Positions 46,834-61,200 of a DNA stretch of 64,000 nucleotides are shown piece after piece (position 1 is the stretch's first letter; every line of letters starts with the position of its first letter). The notes below the pieces were generated by a model. It was not told the DNA's origin, made no database searches, and was given only the letters and a program-made list of their open reading frames with translations. This stretch comes from Aricia agestis (Eukaryota > Arthropoda > Insecta > Lepidoptera > Lycaenidae): positions 8,308,001-8,372,000 of the forward strand of contig NC_056408.1 in NCBI RefSeq assembly GCF_905147365.1. Direction: 5' to 3'. The position numbers were made by a program, and so were the translations under genes.

Positions 46834-47459
46834 GAATACAATCTCTGAGGGCTAAGCAGCTATCGACAGGTTTAACTTTGCCTTATTGTTTATAATATTT
46901 AATAAAAAAGTTTATATTATTAGCAGTAAAAAGCTACAGGACCTTGCTAGTCCGCGCCGGGCGAAGTTATGAACGAAACAAATTAAAGGCTCAACAGTTT
47001 TAACTCGTATGACACTAAATAAGGTTGAGTTAATTGGAGAATAAATTTGTATTTTTTTACGTTTTATGACAGACTGTAATAAAAATAACAGCTCAAACGT
47101 TGTGAATTGTGATTATACTTATAATATTAATATGTAAAAAATGTTTTGTATGTGTGTATCATTTTATTTTTAGGTTTACTTAAGGCAACAAAGGGCCATA
47201 CAATATATACTTTGAACTTTGAAGGCTAACTTTATCTAATGCCACGTGCTACAGACGTATTTTGAATCCATGGGGTTGCTGAAATATTTTGTAGTTTGCA
47301 GACGGTCTCACAGCCTATTCGATCTCATATCCTAATGTTCTATTGTTTTCTATCCTGTTTTATGTGTAACTCAGTATGGCTATAACAGTAGACAGGGTTT
47401 CTTTTCACGGGAAAAGAGACCAAATGACAGATTGACACAGGAAATATGACAATTAGCCT

Positions 47460-47652
47460 CTAAAGGGGGTGACAGACGTGCGAGTAACGAGTACGCGGAT
47501 ATGGCTCGAGGATCTTAATCGCCTGTGTGTCAGCAAAGAGCCGCGAGCCTGGGGGGTAATCCACTGTGAGCGATTCTCGTGTGTGACGCGAGCCGAGTAA
47601 GTTTGCAAAGTTAAAACCCACGTACTTTAAGTTCGTACGTCTATCGGGCACT
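47460..47652. repeat. GC-richer patch, possible MITE
   Basis: TGACAGACGTGCGAGTAACG and GTACGTCTATCGGGCAC are loosely inverted (GACAGACGTGCG / CGTACGTCTATC), and CTCGAGGATC and GAGCGATTCTCG also echo. No gene. Confidence 0.35.
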
Positions 47653-48254
47653 TAAAAACAGTCAGTAATTCAATTCTTTTGCTTCTCTACTTTGGCAGGT
47701 TTGGCCACGCCAAGTGTGCTTGGTATGCGCAGAAGTAACAAACTATTTATTTATGCCTATTTACGCTTATGCTTATTTACTTAGTTAGAAACTGTAAATT
47801 TAGCATCAGTAATGTATGTACGATGATTGTGATGCTAAAGTATATAATAATACAAGCACAAAACATAAGATTTTACCTAAGTCTGTAAATCGCAGCCAAT
47901 ATTGCCTCAATTATTTTATTAAATACAAGTTGATTATAGCCTAATGGTTAATTGGGCATAAATATTTTATTAGTTGCAAAGTGTAAATAATTAAAATTAA
48001 GGTTCAGGTCATGATATTTGATTACGTTAAAATTAACATTATTAATGATTAAATCCGATGACGTTAAGATGCAAAAAAGTACGTTTAATTTTTAATGACT
48101 AGATTTTTAATAACCTAGACTTAAAAAAGTATAATTAGTTGAACAGCATGTGTTTGGAGCTCCATTGAGTTAAATCTTATATTTTAACCTTCATGCATTT
48201 AATTCGTATTCCTAGGCTACGTGGATTTTTCCGAACCGAGTAGGTACTTAGGTA

Positions 48255-48452
48255 CTAGATGATACCCTCAACAGTCAACTCCGTTTTTCGTTAAAATTCG
48301 TTTATCGGATTCTGGAATTATTATATTACGTCCTTTCCTGTGACTCAAAGTATCTATACCCAATTTCAGCAAACTCGGGTCAGCGGTTTGGAGTTTGGAC
48401 GTAAAGAGGTAACAGACAGACACACTGTCACATTTATAATATCAGTATGAAT
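48255..48452 (-). mobile_element. Lep1-like Helitron, minus orientation
   Basis: Minus strand: TTCATACTGATATTATAAATG, CTGTCTGTTACCTCTTTACG, GACCCGAGTTTGCTGAAATT; ends GTTGAGGGTATCATCTAG at 48255. Confidence 0.65.
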
Positions 48453-48480
48453 CATCAGAAAAGTTTGTCATAAGCCGCTT

Positions 48481-49061
48481 ACTGACCAAGTGAGCAGCTA
48501 CGCGAGGCAGTTGCTCAGTCGGTCAAACGCATGCGTTGCCTCGCCTGAGCGTGCCGCGGCCCGAGCCGAGCGTTGTCGGTTTTTGTCGATGCTCAAGGCG
48601 CCTCGGTACGTTTGCCGCGCTCAAGACGGGAGTGTTTTGCCTCGCATATTCGTTGCGTGTTAGGACTTATGCGTCATAGATAAAGAACAGTGTCTTAAAA
48701 TAATACAACTGTATGGTGAACATATACGACTTCGGGATGCGCAATGTCCTGATTACACAAATAGCGGATAGATAGCCAGAAACGAACCTTCCAATAGCTG
48801 AATTAATAAAAAGGCAGTGGTTGTCGTCACCGCTTTCCGAATGTGCGGCTTCATTGTGGTCTCGGGCAAACTATACGCACGCGCGGTCTCTATTCGACTT
48901 CAAGTTAAACTGAGCATCGATTCTGGCTCGGCCTTACGATGGCTCGGTTTAGCCACGCGAGGCAGCCTCTGTAGAAAAATACAGACCGAGGCCGTCCCCC
49001 TCGGCATGCGTACCGCGGTAAATACCCGAGGCTGCCTCGCGTGGCTGCTCGCTTGGTCAGT
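48481..49061. mobile_element. GC-rich DNA element with 29-bp inverted ends
   Basis: ACTGACCAAGTGAGCAGCTA at 48481 and the inverse GCTGCTCGCTTGGTCAGT ending at 49061. A further inner inverted pair (GGCTCGGTTTAGCCACGCGAG / CTCGCGTGGCTGC region) lies at 48950-49050. GC content is well above the flanks. Open frames here are inverted-repeat text. Confidence 0.65.
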
Positions 49062-49235
49062 GCGTGGCTATAGGCAGATGGCGTAGCTAGGTAATCGCGT
49101 TTCATCAAACGCAGACGGCAGATGAACCCAACCAAATCGCAGCTTCGCCATCTGCGTTTAAATAAATTTCTGTGAAGGTAGTACTAGTAGAATTTTAGAA
49201 TTTTTTAGATTCCAATAAGACAAATACTTTAAAAT

Positions 49236-52200
49236 TTATTTTGTTTCACTATTTATTTCAATTGTGTTACATTTTTCGTCTTTTTCTTTGCAGTCTTTGT
49301 TTAGTATGGGGAGGGCTACGTTATTCTGTGTGTTCTTATTTAGCCTCCTCGTGTGTATGTATGCTATAAGCTGTATTACGGCTAAACAGATCCCAGGTAT
49401 CAGCCAGGCATCTGGCATCACTGATACCGTTTTGGTGTATAGTAGAGAGTAGAGAGGGGACGATATAGTTTGCGTCGCTGACTCCAAAGCCCCCATCACA
49501 CTGTATATTTTGCCTGCAAAGAATAAAAGGAAAAATTAAATAAACACGACAAGTTAATTAAAAGTTAAAAGTGCTGTAAATAATAAGATAACCAGAACCA
49601 TAACCAAACGACGTCATTTTATGTAATTTAGCTTTTCTTTCTTCACTTTTATGGAATATTCTGATACTAAATTATCTCGACCATGGCTATTAATGTGTAA
49701 ATTTCTTGGTAGGTAAATCTTAGTTTACCAAAAAATATACATTTATACCGTAGGGCAGTAGGTAGGGCAATACAGAAATGCATCACAAGGCATCTACGCG
49801 TCACGTTGCGGTCTGAGTTGACCCTTACGAAAACATAATATTATGTAAGTACATATTTATACGTAATTCAATACGCAAATAATATACAATTTATATGATA
49901 AATTTGCCTCCAAAAAATACCACTCATGCGTATTTATTATTCATAGGAAAATAGTTGTTAGATTACCTAATCTACTATTTTCCTACGCCATGTACCTACA
50001 TTATACTAGTCATATTGTTGAAGATAGTTCTCGTGAATTTTAGTACTTATTTACTAAAAATAACACTTTAAACTTATAATTAAATATAAATAATTACAAA
50101 ATCAAAAATATTATGATTTTAATTAAAATATTATGCATCTGAACGCAATCACACGTAAGTAAATTAATTAACAGTGGTAGGTTACAAGAATCGAGAAAGG
50201 AGAATGATTAAAGTGGTCCAAATTTCCACCACCAACGAGACCCATATTGACTTATTGTCCATTAAATATATATAGAACTTTCATTATGAGACAAATTAAA
50301 AATAAGCTGTCAGTAAAAAGTTATGACCATATGAAAAATATTTTTTTGAGTGAAAATATTGATATTGATATTTTTTTTTTATATTAAATAAGGGGGCAAA
50401 CGAGCAAACGGGTCACCTGATGGTAAGCAACTACCGTCGCCCATGGACACTCGCAACATCAGAAGAGCTGCAGGTGCGTTGCCGGCCTTTGATATTAATC
50501 TATTTCAGTAAAAACCTAATAGGAAATGCCAAGCGACATCACATAACATAGATTGAGTAGTTAAAAAGTGCAATGGATCATATAAATACTATTTTATGTA
50601 GGTAATAAAATGGTAGACAACTGTTTCATTCCGTCATAACTTTTTTCTTACAGGATATTTTTGGTTGAGGTGCAGTAATAATGATTCCGTATTTAGTAGA
50701 TCATGACGTAAGTGTTATTGGTTGTGGACATTTGCTCCAAACTCAACACTATTTTATTACATCTACAATATTTTTCATACAAAATGGTAAAAAACACGAC
50801 TTTTTATTCAGTCATAACTTTTCACTGACTGGGTATTTTCGATTGCGGTCTGGTTATAATGACTCAGTATTCAGTAGACATTTTTAGTATATAGGTCTCG
50901 TTAATGGTGGAAATTTGGACCAGACTCTATACATTTAAAAACATTATCTTTTCTCGATTTAGTTAATATAAAGACAGAGTTACAATCTTCAATGTTTTTT
51001 TTATTAAGCGTGATACAAGCACATAGATCACATGATAGTATAATTATAGAGCAATCCAAAAGCAGAGGAATTACACGTGGGATTCCTCTGGTGTTATGAA
51101 AATTGTGTTAATTGTTAGAGACGGCGTAAGGCGTGGGCGACGAGGATATTTTAAGGATTTACAAGTTTTGATACTCAAATTTTTATAAATAAAAGTTTGA
51201 CTATCAAAAATCTTTCTCTTAACAAAATCCGTCCCCTTGCATCATGCATCAGGGGGCTTCGCAAAATATATCTTGCCTACGTCAAATTTAGGTGTTGCCT
51301 GGGGGCAAGACCTAAATTTGATGTGGGTATGAGGCTGTTCCTGGTTTTTAAAATCCACACATCCAAAGTCAAACCAACATTTTCAACGTACGTAAGTAAT
51401 AAGATTGCTACACCATTCAGTGGTTATCAAAACTGTAAACGTTTGAAAACGTAAAAGATTAAACTGTGAACAAACCTTGTTCAGTTGGCAAAATCTGCTT
51501 GTTTAGTAGCGGCCGTTGCACCACCTGAGATCCCTGGGATATTATGCCGAGAATTGGCACTGAAAAAGAAATACCCCATCATTAGATTGTATCAAAATTC
51601 TGAAAAAAAGGTCTTATTCGCGCTACAGGCCTTACCACCTATTTTTAAGCAAAAAATGATTACTACTACTACTGCCATTACTACATTGTATACTTAGGCA
51701 CATGGGTGAAATATTAGGTTTATGTTAAGTTTTTCAGAGCAATGACTTATTTTTTTTAGAATAGCAATGTATGCATTCTGTATATTGCTTCTAAATGATG
51801 TCTCATGCTGTTCTGCTATTCATTAGTCGAAAGTCATTTTTATTTGAGAGGAATGATGGAATAGGCACTGACGTCTAGACACAGATTTAAGGCATAAGAA
51901 TAGTCTACGGAGGACTGTTGTTTTAAGAACGCAAAGCTACTTTGCAAATTACATTCATCATCATCGTGATCACTACTATAAACCCGCGGGTAACACCGCG
52001 GGGAACAGCTTGTATTATATATTGCTATAAAAGAAACAGGGGGCCTACTACAACCTCTTAAAGCAGTATTATTTTAATCTTACTTTATGATTTCGTACCA
52101 TCACCTCTTAAAAGTAAGATTACTTTATGATTGTTCCGTCAAGACGTTTTGTGACGTCATGTCCCGATTCATTCGCTCTCAGCGTACCATGAGCTCCATT

Positions 52201-55200
52201 TTGACACCGTTTGACAGATGAGCAAGATTACTTTAACGTCAAACTAGCGATCTTAAATCCGCTGTGAAATATCAACTTTTTTAAGATTGTTTTGCATTTT
52301 TTACTGTTTTTTAGTAAAATTATATTTGAAAATTGAGTACGGTACGACTTTAAATTACGCATATTATGTATTAACAACTAAATTCTTAACTTTATTTGTA
52401 TTTAAAGTTAACCATGTACATAAAAAACGGCGTTTGTTTTGAGATAACCAATGTATTAAATATTTACTAAACGTACCTTCTATTTACCTTATAATAGAAA
52501 ATATCGAAACAGTCTTCAAAGTCGCGCAACTCACACACCACTTAAAACTTTTTTGTTTTAGCGTACCACACCAACACTTCACGTCTTATTTGGGTTTCAG
52601 CATTGGTTTTTCAACAATTTCACTATTTGATTTAATTCTTATTGTTAACAATTTAGCGCTGAATCGGTTTAATTAATTGAAATATTTTGGTTTAGTACCA
52701 TTCAAATTCTCTACAGTCACTAATAAGTTTTTTCTACATATGTTTAGACTAATTAGACACTTCATTTGTTTACACAATCGTGTGAGAGTGACAAAAAGCT
52801 TTATAGCTGCTATCTCGCTTCCACCCATGACAATTCATTTGTTTATACAATCGTGTGAGAGAGACAAAGCGCTTTGTAGCTGCTATCTCACTTCCACCCA
52901 TTGATAAATGTAAACAAATAATTTGATATCGTTCGTTCTTTCCCATCACTTAGCAGGAATAAAACAAGATTGTTTTCATACACCTTAAAAAGTTCATGGT
53001 ACGAATCAAAGTAAGGTTATTGTAATCTTACAACAAAGTGTTCTGGAAACATGATAGTTTTAGGAAAGGTTGTGGTAGGCCGCCAGGTGGCGCAGGGTAT
53101 TAGTATCCGCGCCAATGTGGGGTTTTTAGACCCAATTCCTAATTTATAGAATTATTAACGTTCTTTAAGTTCGTTCTCAAAAAAATAAGCCTTGCGGTGC
53201 CTGTCTAACCTAACCTATGCAAAATACAAGGAAGTCTACCTATAAACACAACAATGGTGCTGGTGATGAGCATCAACGAGGATGTGGCGAGCACCAGCGA
53301 CAGGCAGCTGAGCACGCCCACCGCCTCGTCCGACAGACGCAGGCGACGCTTCAGCAGCGACAGAATTAGTAGAGTTCCTGGAAACGAAATGAGATAATTT
53401 TCATGTACTTATATTAATCCTTCGATCGTGGATTCTTGGAATTCTATTGCTATTCTATTGTGTCTCGCTCACCGGTGAGCTTATGGGGCTTGATGGCTTA
53501 ATTATAGCAGCTGGTTATCGTAGCACTGATATTCTTTTTCTTTTTTTGATTTTCTTTTTTTGATCTTCTTCAAACATCTTCACATATTTGCAACCAAGTA
53601 CATATTAAATCAAAATACATTCACAAATACACGTTATGCCTTTATTTTGTGGTGTTTTATAAACTTTAATTCAACGTTAAGTTAAGAAAATAATGGTCGT
53701 CGACTTTTGTATAGTCCGTCCAATCCACGAAGACGCGCCCCACTATTCCTCCTAATCGTTTATATATATGTGTGCAAGCTTTCGCCAATGTTTGAGTGTT
53801 ATCGGTACACACTAATTACCTATGAGTGCACGCGCACACTACAATAAATAGACCAATTAAGAATAAAACCGGCCAAGTGCGAGTTGGACTCGCCCATGAA
53901 GGGTTCCGCAGCACCAATAAGGTTTATTTTTATGAAATTAAGAGGTTTTTGATTTATTTTCTTATTTCAGTTGATTTAATGAAGGTTTACCATTCATGAC
54001 GTATAAAAAAAACTACTGGCTAGATCTCGTTCGAACCAATTTTCGTTGGTAGTTTTTGTAGTAATGTACATCATATATTTTTTTTAGACTTATAATGCCC
54101 CTACTTTAGAAGTTGGGGGGGGGGGGGGGGGGACACATTTTACCACTTTGGAAGAGTCTCTCTCGCAAACTATTCTGGTTAGAAAAAAATGATAGTAGAA
54201 ACCTCAATATGATTTTTAAAGACCTATCCATAGATACCCCACACGCATAGCTTGGATGAAATTTTTTTTTTGTTTCAGTTGTATCTATGGGGGCCCCTAA
54301 AATTTTTAATAATTTTTGCATTTTTATATCAGAATCTTAAAGCGAAGTCTTAAAGAAAAGTGGCTGTGACATACGGACGGACAGACAGACAGACAGACAT
54401 GACGAATCTACGGTTCCGTTTTTTGCCATTTGGCAACGGAACCCTAAAACGCGTCACGGTCAAAGGGAAAGATGCTCACCCAAAAAGTGGTGGGGCGCGT
54501 CTTCGTGGATTGCACGGACTATATTTATGCAGGGATAAAATAAATCTAGTTGACCGCTTTCCCAGCTTATTCCTCGGGCTCCGAGCTTCGATCACTAATA
54601 TACAAGATACACAGTCCGCGGCAAAAAACGACCTCACTAAAAGAGCACCAAACGCAACATTCTGGTGGACTTTTTGATTTAGTAGTGCTCGAACGATCCG
54701 CTGGGAAACATGTCCCAGTGCTCGTTCAACAATTGTAAAAACCATACGTTTAAAACGCAAAAAAAGGATGGAATTTCATATTTCCGGTAAGTACCAATTT
54801 TATCCTAATATATTTCATACAATTGTATTATCAATATTGGTATTTCGTTAAGAAATCAACAAAAAACAGTTTTAAAATTAAGTTGTAAATAAATCAACAC
54901 GAGGTATAAACCATCTCAATTGCGAATACTCATACTAAAGGTACTTATCGTAGTTTATCATGCCCACTTGAAATGTTCATGTTATACCATAGACATAATA
55001 TATACTGTCGTAAAGACCACCTGACAACTCGAAAATGCGTGACCATTTTTGATCTGTCAATGTGTGCGTGTGCTAGTGATGTATATTTTACTATCGATAG
55101 TATAGTAAGTTGCTATCGATAGTTTAGTCCGTTCGAGTTATTTTACCTGAGTTTCTATAAGAAATAAATAATATGCAATATTGATAGATTTGTATTTCAA

Positions 55201-58200
55201 ATTAGGTATCATAAATTTTAATTGGCAAAAAAAGGTGACGATTGAAAAGTAGATACACATTTTCTTTTGGAATGATTTTTCAATCGTCGGATATGTTATG
55301 ACATGAGGTTCTTATAGGGGTAAATAATTTACACTTAACACATTAAAAAGTTATTTATTACTCAGGTAAAATCTATCTGGTAAATCAGTCCTTACATTGA
55401 AAGTAAACGTTGAAAGTAAACAACACACATAGTATATTATATTTTATTCTTAAATTAAATACATATTATAAAATATCATAATATTTTATTACAATTATTT
55501 TGAACCGACTTCCAAACAGGAGGAGTCTAGACGTTCGCCTGTGGATATATTTTTATGTATGTTCAACGATTACTCCGCCGTTTATGAACCGATTTTCAAA
55601 TTTTTTTTTTTGCTGTACATTGTATTGTTCCGAGTAGGTATCATGTTCACAAAAGTGGTGGTCTGGTGATGGAAACAATGAGAAATCGAAGTGACTCCTT
55701 GATATTCAAATGGGAACATAATATGGTCCCAGAAAACGTTCAAAATCTTTCGATTAATAAATTTAAAAAAGTGGTCAAAGAACGTTTTGTGCCAAAGCCA
55801 AAATGATTTCATAATTGATGGCACATCTTGGGAATGCTGAATGACTGCTTGCAAGGCTACTTCTACATGACTTACAATTATTATGTATCTATCTATGTTT
55901 ACATTGTATAATTTTTAGTTACAGCATTGTAAATTTTGTTTTAAAAGATTATTTTTTTTTCTCACTTTTTTTGGTAAAAAGTGGGCGTGCGAGTTTCTTA
56001 CGCCGGTTCTTCTCGTCGGCTTAGTTACCGAACCGGTGGTAGGCACCATGTATTCTGAAAATATATTTTATTTTAGATTTGTTCAGAAATAAAGCAATTT
56101 TGATTTTGATTTTTTAAAACACCAACTGTAAGTATAGAAAACGTTAAGGACAGTTAAAATGAGTAAAATTATTATTTTTAAACAAAAAATTAAAACCGAC
56201 TTCCAAGGCAAGGACAATAGTAATATTATACTTAAATGAACTAAAAAGTATTAAATAATTCTTATTCTGTACTCAGTATTAATTATGTTCTCAATCTTCA
56301 TTATTTTGCAATCGGTACCAGCTAACCTAATCGCCAGTTCTCTGACAGAATAGGTATAACAGCAACTTATATACTTAGGACTGGTACCGACTTCAAAATT
56401 ATGAAGATTGAGTACAGAATAAGGATTATTTAATACTTTTTAGTTCATATAAGTATAATCTTAAATGAACTAAAAAGCATTAATTGCTTATAATTGCTTA
56501 TTTTTAATAATTGCTTCAGTAACAAGTGCAACAGTATGTCAAACTTACTGGCACAAATAAAGTTGGGATAGCTCCTTTAACCAAAATAGTATTTATTCTA
56601 ATTTTTCTTTAAAATTTTCAATGAAATGTTTGCCTACATATTGTTGAATTTTTCTTGGGATTCCAACCAACACGCCCAATTAATTTCAGCCATTTTCCTC
56701 TTATTAGAGGATCTTGAGGGAATCTGTAAAACAAATGATTATGATATATAAATATAAACCTTCCTCTAGTTTTAGAGTCACTCTATATTATAGTAGTTAT
56801 ATTATATTAGCTATATTATACTATACTATATTATATTAGTTAAAATAAGATAATATGTCCTTTTTAGTCCAGCCGCACATTTTCCGAATTTCTGATCACA
56901 AAAATTCGGACGCCCCGCCCCGCTCATACATTTTGACACGTCAGAAATTCTTTTAGTATGATGGGTCTACAACAAAATGTATGAACAGAGTGCGTTCCGC
57001 CGGGCGTCCGAATTTTTCTGATCAGAAATTTCGGATAATGTGCGGCCGGGCTTAAGGTGATAAATATAAAGGTAAATGATTTTTATTTTAGATTTATGTT
57101 ATTGTAAAATATCGATAAGCATATCGATAAATTTGATTCAAGCACTAGCGTATATGTAAGAAATTTTGATGAAAAATTTTTCTTCAAAATTTGTGTAATA
57201 TAGGAACAATAGTACCTTTAGTTACGCAAAATATGAAAGTAAAAGGGAGGGAGGATTCACAATATTTTATTTGAAATAGAGAACTAAAGACAGAATATAG
57301 CAAAAATAAACACATCGTAGCAATTAGGACATGAAGATTAATTACGGGTGAAATGTATATTTTTCAGGATTATTCCTATGATTTACACTGCAATCACTCA
57401 CAGCACAAGTTATTATTGTTATATATAATAGTATTTGTTGAAAATAACATACGATTTAAATAATAAATTGCAAATACCGAAAGGGCATAAAAACGATTGA
57501 CGACTTTTGACGACCTGTCAAATATAAGTTGTTACAATTTTCATTAGACTGCCTCTCTCTTTTCATCTTGTTATAATTCCATAAAGGATTTTCTTCTCTC
57601 TCGCACTCTTTGTTGGTCTTTAGCATTATATTATGTCTATGTGTTATACACTGTGTTTCTGTTCCATTTGGTGGAGTCGCTATTAATTATTATTTATTTT
57701 ATTGAGGAATATATATTTTTTTAGGTTTCCTCGAGATCCAGTTAGATGTGGAGATTGGATATCAGTTATAGCACGGCAAAGATGCGAACAATTTTTCAAG
57801 CCGACTTTAGCGAGCGTTGTATGTTCTAAGCATTTATATTCAATGTATACATGTATATTTTACTTAACTATAAAATTAAACATATTAGACCAACATAATA
57901 TTACAAGTAAAAATAATTACTCCACACTTTATACATTAAACTTTGAATTTAAAAAAAAATAATAAAAAATGGACTATTAAAATTATTACAATCAACAAAA
58001 AATGTTGAACAGTTTGACCGCGACAGATTTTCGAGAGGTTTTGTATGGGACTGTGTATCTTGTATATTAGTGATCGAAGGCTCCGAGCCTGTTTTCTGCT
58101 ACAACTTCTTGACTAATATGTTTTTATGTTTATAATTATAGTGATATACATACCTAAAAAGCTAATAGTATTCTTATAAGCTAGGTAAGATCCAAACAAC

Positions 58201-61200
58201 ACGTCGTCGAAGTGGAATTTGTTTCTGAAGAACATGTATGACAGCAGGACCTCCGCTGAAAAAATGGGAAAATAAATTATTATTATATTAAATATACGAG
58301 TATTAAATGTATAAATTTATTAAAATTTTAATTAACTATAAATATTATTTTGTACTTTAATCGAAATATTACACTACTAGCGCCATCTGTTAGAGATTTT
58401 CCGGAACCTCACAAAGGCTGGCTTCACAAACTGGTAAAATTAGTTTAAACCTTTTTATAATTCAATAAATAATAATTAAAACAATAATAAACGAATAAAA
58501 GGATTACACAAATATCTGTCTTTGTCAAAATATCTTTAGTATTTATGTTATTAATTAATATACCTTGGAACAGTGTAGTTTTCGCCTATGATATCGAACT
58601 AAAAGCCTTAAGAGGATACACCAGGGGAGAGAGAAATTGAAAATAGGTATTTGAAAATGTATTGCTGTCTCACCAATCTCAAGTCTCCCACCGCAGAGCG
58701 CGATAGAGACAACACGACAAAAGTTCTAATAAAAGAACAGAAAATCTTCGATTCGTTGTCCGCTGATTTCTTCTCCAAAACTTAACCGATTTAAGTACTT
58801 TTTTCATTAAGAATTAAAGGAAGGCTTGAGCTGTGTTCCTATGTTTTATTTTTTCTGTATATTTTAGCCAGTTTTGTTTTCTGGGTGTTTGAACACAGAG
58901 GAAAATCTGGCCATTTTTTTGGGTTTTTGGACGTTCTTATCTTTTTTAATAATAAAATTATGAAAAAAAGGAAAACATAGGGACATGCTAATAGTGGCCA
59001 TAGATATTCAGGAAAAAAATCATAACTCTACCGGCATTATCCAGGGAGGAAACAGGGGACAAGGTTTGTATAGAAAAACGGCGGTGTGGAATCCTCTTAA
59101 ATCTATAGGGATCATGGTTATTGACCTACCTGATAACAGCATTCTGTCTCCGAGCGCCACCACCATCATGAGCAGTATGATGAACCGCTTGTGTCCGTCC
59201 CGCGGCCGCAGCAGGCAGTGGATGGCCTTTAGCGGCAGTCTCCAATTGAACACAGACACCTGGTTGTCCTCGTTCACGTTCACGTCCTTTATCATCACCA
59301 CCACGTATACTAGTGATGACACCTGAAATATCATCATAGTATTTAATAAGGGGTGTCATTCAATGATTTTAACCCTCAACGTATAGCACCCGAACTAATG
59401 AAGCTATTTAAATTTCATTTTCTAAGTACGAGTACTAATGAGCTTGGACAAGATGTAAAATGTTATAATTTGAGACTAGTTTTTCCTCCAGATTTAGATG
59501 CCAGAACCAGATGATAGATGCCAGAATAGTTTCTCTATATTTTTTATTCTGTTTCGGTTTCTGAGCTGAAAGTAAGCAAAGCTAGTCTGCTGAATCAGTA
59601 CCATCATCACCATCAGTGTGTGTGAAAATTAAAATATAAACTGGTTATATCACGCCAGCGTTTCCCGTAGGATTTTATTTTATTTATTTATTTATTTAAA
59701 TCACGCATCTTGGTCCATATTATATATACCTTATAGACTAATATACATAACATATAAACGAAAGCTAACACTAAGCACTAAACACTAAACACGTATTGTC
59801 TGCGACGTGGGGCGCGACGTGTTCGGAAGTCGTCCTCGGAACCTCCTGTAGACGACTCCAATCGGCCAGAACTCCTCCTTCTAGAAGGTCGGTAGATGAT
59901 GCGTCGGGACCCTCACCACAAAGGAGCTAAAATTGACTTTGTGGCGGGACTCTAAACGCTCGACCCTCAAGACGAAGTGGGTCTTTCTCCTGATGTAGTC
60001 CACGACCTGCTCGACCGTCGTGGACCAGTGCAGCCTGGACACGTACAGCGGCGTCGCGGGAGTGTCACGCCGCAACAGCTGCTCGGGTCCTTCAGGTGCG
60101 GTGCCGCGATGGTTGCGGACGACGGGTTTCGTCTTCTTCCTCTCCACTCTTATAAACCCGTCATCATCGCACTTTCGGTCCTTTTTGGAGAGAGGGTTTT
60201 CGGTCCTTTTTGGAGGTCCTTTTCTTCTGCGGGAGCCTCCTTTTTCCCTTTGTTTTTGAACGCGGGGGAGAAGGCGGTGGGCAAGCGGCGACACTTGCGT
60301 AGTTCGGCCGCGGCTCCGTTGCAGGCGGGGAGCGGGCGGCGGGGGCAGCGGCGGTGGCGGCGATGACGTGCTCGTGCGTTGACCCGTCTGAAAGTGCTGA
60401 CGGGCTGCTAGGCTATTCTCTAAGGAACACGTTAAGGCTGTTCTCGTCGCTGTGATCACGGATGTCGCAGCCGTCACATCGTTCGCTGTAGCCGCGGCGT
60501 TAGAATTCGTATTCTCTAAGCTCTATTAGCTCGTCGACGATGTCTCGGCTGCGGCTGTCGGCGAGGCTGCGGCTGAGATAGTGGACTCGACTATAGATAC
60601 ATTTTTGTCTTAGGAATTTTAGGTATTTTGTCGCGATAAACTCTTTACTTTACTCTATTAGAACTTTTATAGTAATTATCATTTGTAGTACATACTTGAA
60701 CAAATTCAAATAGAAAAAATCATTAATACATCGAAAAAATATCCAAAAAGTTGAAAGTACCAAGATGAACCTCGTATCTATAAAGTTCTCGTAGTTAATT
60801 TAAAAAAAACTCGCTTGACCTTCTATCTTACGTATGTAAACAAAATATAAAATATGTAAACAAAAGTGCAAACCAAGGGACATGGAATAGATCGAACTTC
60901 ATTTAGTTTTAAAATAAAGAATTTCTACTACGCGATAAGAGTTATAGTGTACCTCGGCTCGAGTGACCCGCGCCAACCACTTGAAATATTTCGTGGAACA
61001 TATTTCATAATAAACATTGTTAGTTACAGTCTTCGGCTAAGATTCGTGAAAGTTGGATTGCTGTTTAGTATAAATCAATGTGGTTTAATTGTATAAGTAA
61101 TAAGTGAAAAAGTAATTATTATAAAACATCTAAATGTGCTGCGTAAAAATTACTAATAAGTATTGAATACTTGGTGCGCCTGTATCCGCATATGTTTATT

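Larger units (their letters stand above)
54577..58089. mobile_element. Candidate THAP-bearing DNA transposon defined by a 41-bp inverted repeat
   Basis: The arm at 54577-54617 (containing TTCGATCACTAATATACAAG) matches the reverse complement of 58048-58089 with one substitution and one extra base. The THAP ORF lies between. I see no matching target duplication next to the arms and no transposase catalytic region, so the borders are provisional. Two foldback MITEs (56217-56462 and 56871-57052) are nested inside. Confidence 0.45.

Noticed and set aside
51485..51697. Plus-strand 70-codon ORF
   Set aside because: Shadow of the minus-strand transporter exon 51476-51559.
57702..57724. Independent start of the THAP exon 2 frame at the ATG-like position 57702
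   Set aside because: An acceptor at 57724 and the joined Cys-X4-Cys half on exon 1 explain it better as a second exon.
59977..60366. Plus-strand ORFs of up to 129 codons
   Set aside because: Shadow of the retroelement ORF1 on the minus strand; no family resemblance.
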